Shown piece after piece: positions 20,488 to 28,352 of a stretch of 64,000 nt of DNA. How positions within the stretch are numbered: position 1 is the first letter of the stretch; every line of letters begins with the position of its first letter. Source of the DNA: CAWAYH01 sp963786195 (GTDB taxonomy: Bacteria; Acidobacteriota; Vicinamibacteria; Vicinamibacterales; 2-12-FULL-66-21); contig CAWAYH010000001.1 of NCBI GenBank assembly GCA_963786195.1, positions 124,001-188,000 of the forward strand, in the 5' to 3' direction. Position numbers and translations under genes: made by a program. Under the pieces are notes generated by a model. That model had not been told where the DNA came from and ran no database searches. It saw nothing but the letters and a program-made list of their open reading frames with translations.

Positions 20488-23417
20488 TCAGAAGGTGTAT
20501 TTCAGATTGAACTGGGCCGTTCGGGTCGGTCCGCCATTGAGAATCGACCGCAGGATCAGGAAGGTGGCCGCATCGAACCGATCGCCGTTGGGATTGTTGA
20601 AGTTGGCACGGTTGGTCACGTTGAAGACGTCGATGTGCGCCTGCAACGCGCGTCCGCCGTGCAGCTGGAACCGGTAGCCCGCGCGCAGGCTGACGAGGAA
20701 ATAGTCCGGTCCGCGCACGCCCCGGAAGCCGCCTTTGTTGTCGACCGTGATCGAGTCGGCCCTGTTCGGGTCGCCGCTGTAGGTGCCGGCGGGCAGCGGC
20801 TCCTGGGCAAAGTTGTTGCGGTCCGGAGTCGGTGGTGCTGTCCGTCAGCGTGTACGGCGTTCCACTCTGGTACTGGAGCACGCCGCTGACGATCATGCCC
20901 TTGGTCTTCGGCACCAGGAGCGATCCGTCGATCGACAGGATGTGCGGGCGGTCGTTGGTGGTGACGCTCTCACCCTGCTCGAGATTCAGCTGGTCGAGCA
21001 CCTGTGTCGTGATGTCCTCGATGTTGCCAGCCGAGGCCGTGTTGCCGAAGCTTTGCGAATACGTGTACGAGCCGCGGAAGCTGTAGCCCCGACTGAATCG
21101 CTTCTGAAAGCTCAGCTGCAGCGCGTCGTAGTCGGTCCGGCCGGAATTGATGATCTCTCGAACAGGGCCGGCAAAGTTCGAGTTGATGCGCACGTACGGC
21201 GCCGTCCGGCTCGTCGACGTCCGCTGCCCGTAGTTCAGATCCCGCCGCATGTAGAGGTCGCGCAGCTCGGTGTGGATGTAGTCCGCGCTCACGGCAATAT
21301 TCCCGGCGAGCTGACGCTCGTACCCGATGCTCGCCTGCCGCGAATAGGGCAGGTGGCGATTGGGATTGTCGAACTGCACGGTGCCCGCATTCTTCTGCAG
21401 GGTCCCGGGCGGGAAGTCCGCCGCCAGCAGCGCCCGGTTTACGACAGGTCCGTTGATGAGGTACGGGTTCGTCGGGAGGCGGCCCTGGGACGGACCGGGG
21501 TCGATGCCGGCGGCCGGCAAGCAGGACGACGAACGAGTCGGAGAACACCCCGGACGAGGTGATCGCGGTGAAGAACGAGTACGGGGTTTTCTGGAAGTAC
21601 AGGCCCCACCCGCCGCGGATCACCGACGTCGACGCGTCATCGAGCACCCACGTCGCGCCGACGCGCGGCGAAATGTTGTTCTTGTCGACGGGGTACTTCG
21701 ACGGATCCGGGAAGCTCGGATTGTCCTTCTCCTCCAGCGGGATGATTTCCACGTCGTACCGCAATCCCGCGCTCACGGTGAGCCGCCGGTTGACGCGCCA
21801 CTTGTCCTGGGCGTACACGCCGACGGTGTGCCCTTGTGTCTCGAAGTCCGACACGCCGGGCACCCGAATCTGCAGGCGGTCCGGATACGTGCGCGGGTTG
21901 TTCGGATCGAAGTCGAGATCGCTCGATGAGAACCGGAACGTGCCGTTCTGGTTACTGGCGTCGAAGATGCGAAGCGGCATGTAGACGTAGTTCACCCCGA
22001 ATTTGAGATCGTGATCCCCGCGCTTGCCTGGCAAGTACCACGAAAACGTTTCGTCGAGCTGGTACGACGGATCCATGCGGCGGTTCGCACGCGAGCTGAT
22101 GCCATCTTCGAAGGTCTGGTGCTGCAGCACGGGAGCCAGATCCACCTGGTTACCAGTCTCGAAATATCCGGGATTGCCGAAGAAGACGTCTTCGTGCGTG
22201 TACGACAGCTTCAGCACGTTGACCTTCGTGCTCTTGATCACGGAGTTCAGCGTTCCGACAATCGTCCAGTCGACGTCGTTCTCCTGCTCGGCACGCGAAC
22301 TCGTCCAGTTCGTGACGCCCGGGAACTGATTGCTCTGGGGCGACGACTCACGCAGCCAGCGGACGGCCCACGTGTTGTTCGCGTTGATCTGGTGGTCCAT
22401 GCGAACCATCCAGTTCCAGACGTTGTCGTGGGTGAAGTCCGTGAAGTTGAGCTCGCTCCGTGCCGGGATGTTGATGGTGACGCCGCGGTTCTGATCGATG
22501 CGCTCGAGATTGGCAAAAAAGTGCAGCTTGTCTCTCACAACGGGTCCGCCGACCCACCCTCCCCATTGCACCTGGCGCGTGTCCGGCTTGTTGAGGTTCT
22601 GTTTCTCCGCGAAGTAGGTCCGCGTGGTCATGGCATCGTTCTGATCGAAGAAGAAAGCAGTCCCGTGCAGTGTATTCGTACCCTGTCTCGACACCGCGTT
22701 CACCACGCCCCCGGCCGACGAGCCGAACTCGGCATCGAACTGGCTCGTGAGGAGCTGGAACTCCTGGACCGCTTCGACGGGGATCCTCGCCTGCGCACCG
22801 CCGTTCCCGGCGTTGAAGGTGTCGTTGTTGCCCGCGCCGTCGAACGTATAGTTGACGTTCCGGACGTTCTGCCCGTTGACGCTGACCGAGTCGGCGCCAA
22901 AGGAGTCGGTCGAAATCGTGGCCGTGATCCCCGGCAGCAGGCTGAGATAGGACGTGAAGTTCCGGTTGATCGACGGGATGTCGTTCATTTCCTGCTGCTG
23001 GACGCTGCCGCCAATCTCCTTCGACGTGACGTCAACGAGCGGCGATTCGCCGGAGACGGTGACCGCTTCCTCGATGCCGCCCACCTCGAGCGTGACGTCG
23101 ACCGTCTGCGTCTTGCCCACCTCCAGACGAATGCCGCTGCGCCGGTACTTCTTGAAGCCCGGCAGAGTAGCCGACATCTCGTAGGACCCGGGCGTGAGTG
23201 CGCTCATGAAGTACGAGCCGTCAGGGCCCGTGACGACTTCCCGGAACATCCCCGTGTTTTCGTTCTTGGCCACGATGGTCGCGCCGGGCACGGCCGCATT
23301 CTGCGCGTCGATGACGCGCCCTCGCACTTCCGACGTGCCCTGCTGCGCGCCTGCCGGCGTGACCGCAGCGAAACCGATCGCGATCGCCAGGGAAAGCACC
23401 GATACCCATTGACGCAT
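20488..23417 (-). CDS. Oar-like TonB-dependent receptor (two frameshifts)
   Basis: About 976 residues after repair. ATG 23417, preceded by GGAGGGGC, starts a signal peptide (MRQWVSVLSLAIAIGFAAV, cut near AGAQQ). Residues 27-110 are a carboxypeptidase-regulatory-like domain (GRVIDAQNAAVPGATIVAKN, GSYFMSALTPGSYEM). The plug follows (EEAVTVSGESPLVDVTSKEI, NDIPSINRNF), then a long beta-barrel ending NLKYTF, with a C-terminal Phe as in outer-membrane barrels. This is the Oar/acidobacterial TonB-receptor type, for uptake of unknown oligomers driven by TonB-ExbBD (not in the window). Frame breaks near 21535 and 20830; each is repaired by one base. The terminator-like hairpin lies 18 bp after the stop. 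Confidence 0.85.
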
Positions 23418-23554
23418 CAGCCCCTCCTTCCGACTTGTGTGATTGTTGACACCCGCTCCAGCCGTCGCGTAAACGCGACGCGTCGACCACCGAGGCAAGG
23501 GGTCGCCATGACTAAACGAGCACAGACAGTTGAAGACGCTCGAAGTGGGACGGA

Positions 23555-23620
23555 CTTCGGCAGGCTCGGCTCGCCCCAAGCATGTCGAAGGGCGCTCCGC
23601 CGGACCATGCTCGGGCGGAG
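23555..23620. repeat. Paired intergenic hairpins (REP-like)
   Basis: Two hairpins lie in the spacer 23418-23694. The first has arms 23555-23569 (CTTCGGCAGGCTCGG) and 23576-23590 (CCAAGCATGTCGAAG), 12 of 15 paired, with a 6-base loop. The second has perfect 7-bp arms CTCCGCC (23595-23601) and GGCGGAG (23614-23620). They stand between the start of the receptor gene and the end of the ABC permease gene. They could be a bidirectional terminator or a REP-type mobile palindrome. The rest of the spacer shows no gene. Confidence 0.45.
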
Positions 23621-23694
23621 GAGGCCCGCGCACGGCAGGTTCGATCGCGCGGATGCTAAGATCTATCCCGCAGGCAAGTCAACGCGCGCGATTC

Positions 23695-25323
23695 TCACGA
23701 CCGGAACTCCATCTCCAGGACGGCCTCGCGCGCGCGGAGCCGAACGAAATACTCGGTGACACCGGTGACGCCGAACAGGAAAAGCAGAAAGCCAGCGAAC
23801 CACGCCGGCCGCGCGTAAATCCACGGCAGCAGCAGGGGAATCACGCCGGCGAGAATGCTACCGAAGAACATCAGCCCGAAGATCTGCGATGAGCGCTGCG
23901 CCTGCCGCGGCTCCATGGCGAACGGCAATCCCGGCCGCACGATCGACGCCACCTGCAGAAACAGGTGGGCCAGGACCCCGAGCACGAACGCGTGAACGAC
24001 AGCGTGCCAGACGCGATCGTAGAAGTAGCTCCAGAACCCCGCGAGCATCACGAGGTATCCGCCCAGGAACCACACAGAGACGATGTTCTTGGCCGCGACG
24101 ATCAGCCGCGCCGGATTCGCCGGCAGCGCAAAGAAGATCCATGCGGCGCGCCAGTGCGGACTGGCCTGCAGGGACGAATGGAGCATCAGGGGCATGAGGA
24201 CGATGCCGAAGTACAACGGAGAGGGAGGCGCATCATAGGCCGACGAGAACGGATCGGCCACGGCCCCGTCGTTCCAGCCCATGATCAAATAGAAGGCCGT
24301 GAGCGGCAACAGCGTCAGGACCGCCAGTCGGAAGGTCATGTCGTAGCGGAACTGGGCGCGGATGAGCATCGCGATCGCGCGCGCCTCGTCGCTGCCGAAT
24401 GCCGGAAGTCTGAGGAGCCACGAGCGACGCGCCGGACGCGACGGATCGCCAGCGGTGTTCAATTCCGCCAGCCGTTCGGCGTACTCCAGCGAGAACCGTC
24501 CGGCCGCGAGCGGAAAGCACGCCGCGGTGAGGATGACGCTGCCGAGCGCCGCCACCCAGTACCACGGTTCGGCGATGCCGGCGGCAACCGGAATCAACGC
24601 GGCGAACCAGCTCGTCGGCACGAACCAGATCCAGCTCGCGCCGCTCACGGAGAGGTCGGCGATTCCCGAGTCCCCCAACCTGCCCATCACCAGCGCGTAG
24701 CTGCCCAGGAATCCGGTCGTCACCGCCAGCTGCAGGTAGCTGAGCGCACGCGTCAGACGGCGCGGGTGCACGTATTCCAGCGCGGCCGCGTAAAGGGCGA
24801 TCACGACGACGACCGCGCAGACATCGCAGAGGACGACGGCGACGAAGACGGCGCCAAAGCCCGCGAGACCCACGCCGCGCAACGCCCCGAGGACCAGCGC
24901 GGGCAGCCACGCAAACACCAGGCTGACGGCGACGATGTAGACCAGGACGGCCGACAGCCTCGCCGCGAAATACGTTCGCGAATCCACCGGACGCGTCCCC
25001 AGCACCCAGTAGTCATCGGGCGATACGACGAGCCCGGTGAAGTCGACCATCAGCAGCAATCCGGTAATCAACGCCCCGAACGATGTCAGCAGCACGCAGA
25101 ACGTGAACACATCGTCGAGGAAGTACGCGAGGAAGGCGAACGTGATGCTGTTGAATCCGGTCATGATCAACAGCCCGGCGATCGGCCATATGGAAGATCG
25201 CTGATCCTCGCCTGGTTTCATCGCGCCGCCCGTGCGGCGCAGGTCCATCACCAGGTAGGCGCGCACGAGCGTCCGCCACTGCACGGCGTCGATGCCGGCC
25301 GCGCCGAGCAGCCGGCCGATCAC
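23695..25323 (-). CDS. ABC-2-type exporter, integral membrane subunit
   Basis: A 542-residue polytopic protein with at least twelve hydrophobic stretches (examples: IWPIAGLLIMTGFNSITFAF, VLLTSFGALITGLLLMVDF, LVFAWLPALVLGALRGVGLA, LVMLAGFWSYFYD, FGSILAGVIPLLLPW). No soluble domain of note. Its ATG at 25323 overlaps the stop of the ATPase gene by the ATGA arrangement, so the two are translationally coupled and form one transporter. This is the permease half of a two-gene ABC exporter of the large acidobacterial type. The substrate cannot be deduced. Start fixed by the overlap. Confidence 0.75.
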   Translation of the reverse strand: MIGRLLGAAGIDAVQWRTLVRAYLVMDLRRTGGAMKPGEDQRSSIWPIAGLLIMTGFNSITFAFLAYFLDDVFTFCVLLTSFGALITGLLLMVDFTGLVVSPDDYWVLGTRPVDSRTYFAARLSAVLVYIVAVSLVFAWLPALVLGALRGVGLAGFGAVFVAVVLCDVCAVVVVIALYAAALEYVHPRRLTRALSYLQLAVTTGFLGSYALVMGRLGDSGIADLSVSGASWIWFVPTSWFAALIPVAAGIAEPWYWVAALGSVILTAACFPLAAGRFSLEYAERLAELNTAGDPSRPARRSWLLRLPAFGSDEARAIAMLIRAQFRYDMTFRLAVLTLLPLTAFYLIMGWNDGAVADPFSSAYDAPPSPLYFGIVLMPLMLHSSLQASPHWRAAWIFFALPANPARLIVAAKNIVSVWFLGGYLVMLAGFWSYFYDRVWHAVVHAFVLGVLAHLFLQVASIVRPGLPFAMEPRQAQRSSQIFGLMFFGSILAGVIPLLLPWIYARPAWFAGFLLFLFGVTGVTEYFVRLRAREAVLEMEFRS

Positions 25324-26081
25324 CGGAGGGCCTCCAGGAGCTCGCGCGTCACCTCGCCGGCATCCCGGCGTCCGGTCAGCGCGACGAACGCGGCCTCGAG
25401 CGAGCTGGTATTGGTGCGCGCGGCAATTTCGGCCGCTGTCCCGTCCGCCACCGTGCGTCCGCGGTCGATGATGACGATGCGCGTGCAGATGCGCTCGACG
25501 ACCTCGAGCACGTGGGAGCAGAAGAAGATGGTGCGGCCCTGCGCGGCGAGGCCGCGAATCAGTTCCTTCACGACCAGCGCGGCGTTCGCGTCCAGGCCGG
25601 TGAGCGGCTCGTCGAGGAAGAGCACGTCGGGCCCGTGCATCAGGGCGGACGCGATCAACACTTTCTGTTTCATGCCCTTCGAGAATTCGCTCAGGCGCTG
25701 ATCGCGCGATGCGCCCAGGTCGAAGCGGCCCAGCAACTCGTCGATGCGCTGCTCGGCCGCTTCGCGCGGCTGGTGGTGCAGCGAGGCGACCAGCTCGAGG
25801 AACTCACGGGCGGTGAGCGATTCGTACAGCGCGGCGGACTCCGGGACGTACCCGATTCGCCGCTTGGCGTCGAGCGGCTGCCGCACGACGTCGAATCCCG
25901 CGACCTCCGCGCGCCCGGACGACGGCTTGATCAGACCCGCCAGGATTTTGACCGTGGTCGATTTGCCGGCCCCGTTCGGCCCGAGGAAGCCGAGGATCTC
26001 GCCCGGTGCCACCGTGAGCGAGAGATCTGACAGTGCGACCTTCCCCCCGTAGTCACGACTGAGTTTCTCCGTGATGATCAT
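25320..26081 (-). CDS. ABC transporter ATP-binding protein
   Basis: A 253-residue ATPase with Walker A GPNGAGKST (residues 34-42), Q-loop region RIGYVPESAALYESLT, the signature in the variant form LSEFSKGMKQKV, Walker B VLFLDEPLTGLDANA and the switch His in IFFCSHVLEVVERI. The FSKGMKQK signature and the C-terminal extension are typical of ABC-2-type exporters (NatA/CcmA-like subfamily). ATG 26081 is the probable start (MIITEKLSRDYGG); the open frame extends upstream without coding character. It is followed directly by its permease. The gene is divergent from the redox operon that starts at 26223. Confidence 0.9.
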   Translation of the reverse strand: MIITEKLSRDYGGKVALSDLSLTVAPGEILGFLGPNGAGKSTTVKILAGLIKPSSGRAEVAGFDVVRQPLDAKRRIGYVPESAALYESLTAREFLELVASLHHQPREAAEQRIDELLGRFDLGASRDQRLSEFSKGMKQKVLIASALMHGPDVLFLDEPLTGLDANAALVVKELIRGLAAQGRTIFFCSHVLEVVERICTRIVIIDRGRTVADGTAAEIAARTNTSSLEAAFVALTGRRDAGEVTRELLEALR

Positions 26082-26222
26082 GATGGTGATGTGTGAGCGG
26101 TTCCGGCTCACTGATTCTAAATGAAGAGTCGGCTCGTTCGGTTGCGCGGGAGGGCGCGTTATGTCTTGACAGAGTGCGCCTGTCGTCCGACACTGGCCCG
26201 GGCGCTGCACCAAAGGAGCTCT

Positions 26223-27449
26223 ATGCCCGCTCCCGGCGCCTATGTGTGTCTCGCCGTCGGCGTTGTGCTGCTGATGGCGTCCGATGCGAGCCCTCAGCAG
26301 GTTCCCCAAACCAGCGGCCCAGCGGCCACCGATTTACACACGCAACCGGTGACGGCACCCGAGCGTCGCTGGCACAACGACTGGTTCCGCGATCGCCCGT
26401 ACTTCGATCCCGTGGTCGCCGAACCGCGCGCACCGCAGATCGCGTTTACGTTCCCGGCGTGGGCGAAAGAAACCGAGTTCGCGGTGGAGCCCGGCTCGAG
26501 GCTCGTGTGGGACATCACGGTGGGCCGGGAGATTCCGGTCTTCACGCGCGCGAATTTCGACGAAGCCACGCTGAGAGCCGGATCGCAGGGTTTCGGCTAC
26601 TGGTTCGATCTGAGCTTCCACATGATGGAAGACATGGGGAAGGACCCCTCGAACCCGATCATCAACACTGATTACCGGTTCAGCCTCGGCAAGATCAAGT
26701 ACTACCGCGTCCTTTCCGTGTCGTCCGACACCGTTCCGCGCCGCTGGAAGTCGATGGCGTTCCGCTGGGACATCTATCACCACGAGAGCACGCACCTCGG
26801 CGACGAGTACGTGATCCAGGGGCAGGCTGTCCATCCCGAGTTCGAGCGCATCAACGTCAGCTACGAGTTCTACGACATCACGGGCGCGTTCAACTGGGAG
26901 GGCGGGGACGGCCTGCTGCATTCCATCCGCGGCGGCACGACCGGGCTCGTGAAGCCTTCGCACGGCTACTACTCGGATCACACGCTCCAGTTCCCCGAGG
27001 AGGATCAGCGCGCCGTCATCAAGACCGAGCGGAACTTCGAGCCCTACATTCAGTACCAGTTCCACGCGCCGTTCCGCAGCCGGATCAGCGCGGATCCGTT
27101 CGCAAAACCCGGGGCGCCCGCGCCGTCGGGGGGCACGGCGGCGGGCCCGGCCCCGCAGCCCGACTCCGCGTTCGAACGGCCGGCACGCTGGGCGTTCTTC
27201 GGTTCGGCCGACCTGAGACGACGGATCGTGTTCGATTACCACAAGCTGAGTGAAGACATCAAAGAAGACACGCAGTGGTCCTTCAACCTGCTGGCCGGCA
27301 TCCGCTCGCAGCCGGGCAACTTCCGGTTCTCGATCAAGGAAATCTACGCGCGGGTGTACCGCGGCGTGAACCCGAATGGACAGCTCCGTAATCAGAAGGA
27401 TTTCTGGATCGTCGGCCTCGGCGTGAACTTCGCCGTCGGGGATCGGTAG
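26223..27449 (+). CDS. DUF1207-like exported protein, probable outer-membrane beta-barrel
   Basis: A 408-residue protein; AAAGGAGCTCT precedes ATG 26223. The signal peptide is VCLAVGVVLLMASDASPQQ. The mature protein has alternating beta pattern throughout and the family-type centre RWDIYHHESTHLGDEYV, then ERINVSYEFYD, and a last strand FWIVGLGVNFAVG, which fits a beta-barrel. It resembles DUF1207, a family of unknown function. HESTH formally matches HExxH, but relatives I recall have other residues there, so a zinc protease is not implied. A Pro/Ala-rich insert (about residues 297-320) lies in a probable loop. TTGACA at 26166 may be a -35 box. First gene of the redox operon, so it may be the outer-membrane port of that system. 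Confidence 0.7.
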   Translation: MPAPGAYVCLAVGVVLLMASDASPQQVPQTSGPAATDLHTQPVTAPERRWHNDWFRDRPYFDPVVAEPRAPQIAFTFPAWAKETEFAVEPGSRLVWDITVGREIPVFTRANFDEATLRAGSQGFGYWFDLSFHMMEDMGKDPSNPIINTDYRFSLGKIKYYRVLSVSSDTVPRRWKSMAFRWDIYHHESTHLGDEYVIQGQAVHPEFERINVSYEFYDITGAFNWEGGDGLLHSIRGGTTGLVKPSHGYYSDHTLQFPEEDQRAVIKTERNFEPYIQYQFHAPFRSRISADPFAKPGAPAPSGGTAAGPAPQPDSAFERPARWAFFGSADLRRRIVFDYHKLSEDIKEDTQWSFNLLAGIRSQPGNFRFSIKEIYARVYRGVNPNGQLRNQKDFWIVGLGVNFAVGDR

Positions 27450-27459
27450 GGAGTCGCGC

Positions 27460-27744
27460 ATGTGGAACTTTCATCCTGACGTCGTCGTGCAGACCTTCGT
27501 GCGGTTTCACCCCGGCAGCAGTTTCACGCTGCAGGAGCTCCAGGACTACGACGCGGAGCTGTTCGCGTCGAACGACGGGTTCTTCACGGCGGCGCTGCGC
27601 GAGCGCGGAATCATGAACCCGAGCAGGTTCGACAAATCGAAGCTCCTGCAGATCGCGCTGACGTCACCGGGCACATTCGATGCGGCCGTCCGGTACGCGG
27701 CCGGCGCGTATGCCCATGCTGTCAACGTCGGTGCTATCGCATGA
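27460..27744 (+). CDS. Small protein of unknown function (94 aa)
   Basis: Starts 10 bp after the DUF1207-like gene (ATG 27460) and is clearly part of the same transcript. The sequence is soluble and helical: MWNFHPDVVVQTFVRFHPGS, then FTLQELQDYDAELFAS, FFTAALRERGI and a final AVRYAAGAYAHAVNVGAIA. No signal peptide, no cysteine, no CxxCH. I do not recognise a family. Its place between an outer-membrane-type protein and a BON protein suggests a role with the redox system, but nothing in the sequence shows it. Confidence 0.6.
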   Translation: MWNFHPDVVVQTFVRFHPGSSFTLQELQDYDAELFASNDGFFTAALRERGIMNPSRFDKSKLLQIALTSPGTFDAAVRYAAGAYAHAVNVGAIA

Positions 27745-27754
27745 CGAGCGTGAA

Positions 27755-27841
27755 CGGTGCAGGTGCACGGTGCACCGTGCACCGTGCGGTGCTGTGCACG
27801 TGCACTGCACCCTGCACCCAGCACCTTGCACGTGCACCGCT
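27755..27841. repeat. Inverted array of GTGCACC-type heptamers
   Basis: The left part repeats GGTGCAC / CGTGCAC, and the right part repeats the complement (CTGCACC, CAGCACC, TTGCACG). The two halves can fold into a long GC-rich hairpin centred near 27795. Units are about 7 nt. The array fills the spacer between the 94-residue gene and the BON gene, inside the operon, and leaves only the ribosome binding site GAGGAGG before ATG 27864. Confidence 0.7.
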
Positions 27842-27863
27842 CATGACTCACTGAGGAGGCTGT

Positions 27864-28352
27864 ATGAACGACCCGTGGGATGACGCATATCGAGGGCAGA
27901 CGGGCGTCGTCGTCACTTCTTCCGGGCGGCGGGTTCCTGTGGCGGAGGCGGTGTGGCCTGCGGGACAGGTGGGCGCGGCGCGGACGAGCGGAGCAGCGGC
28001 CGGCAGGGCGCGACGGGCGGCGGGGGCACGCGCGCCGAAGACCTTCAAGGGCGTGGGACCCAAGGGCTACCAGCGGACCGACGCGCGGATTTACGAGCAG
28101 GTCTGCGATCGGATGCTGCTCGATCCCTGGCTCGATGCGTCCGGCGTGACCGTCAGCGTCTCGAACGGCCGCGTGTCGCTTTCGGGAGCGGTTCCGACGG
28201 AACGCATGCAGGAGGCGGCGATCGCCGCTGCGGAGATGGTCGCGCCCGGCGTGGTGCACACGGCACTGAAAGTCGCCGGAGATGCGGTCGGGAAGACGCA
28301 GAAGAGCCAGGGCCGTCGAGGCGGACGGTCACGGCGCGTGGGGCCCAAATGA
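27864..28352 (+). CDS. BON-domain protein
   Basis: A 162-residue protein with GAGGAGG before ATG 27864. The N-terminal 70 residues are Ala/Arg-rich and low in complexity. Residues about 70-138 form a BON domain (KGYQRTDARIYEQVCDRML, DASGVTVSVSNGRVSLSGAV, ERMQEAAIAAAEMVAPGV), a fold linked to phospholipid or envelope binding in OsmY and secretins. A basic tail follows (KSQGRRGGRSRRVG). There is no obvious signal peptide. The stop overlaps the next start (ATGA at 28349-28352), so it is coupled to the large cytochrome. Confidence 0.8.
   Translation: MNDPWDDAYRGQTGVVVTSSGRRVPVAEAVWPAGQVGAARTSGAAAGRARRAAGARAPKTFKGVGPKGYQRTDARIYEQVCDRMLLDPWLDASGVTVSVSNGRVSLSGAVPTERMQEAAIAAAEMVAPGVVHTALKVAGDAVGKTQKSQGRRGGRSRRVGPK

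Noticed and set aside
22011..23759. A 582-codon open frame on the plus strand
   Set aside because: It is antisense to the TonB receptor gene. The receptor has a signal peptide, a regulatory-like domain and plug motifs.
23965..25701. A 578-codon open frame on the plus strand
   Set aside because: It runs antisense to the ABC permease and across the ATPase gene; the product is a low-complexity mix of Arg, Glu, Gln and His.
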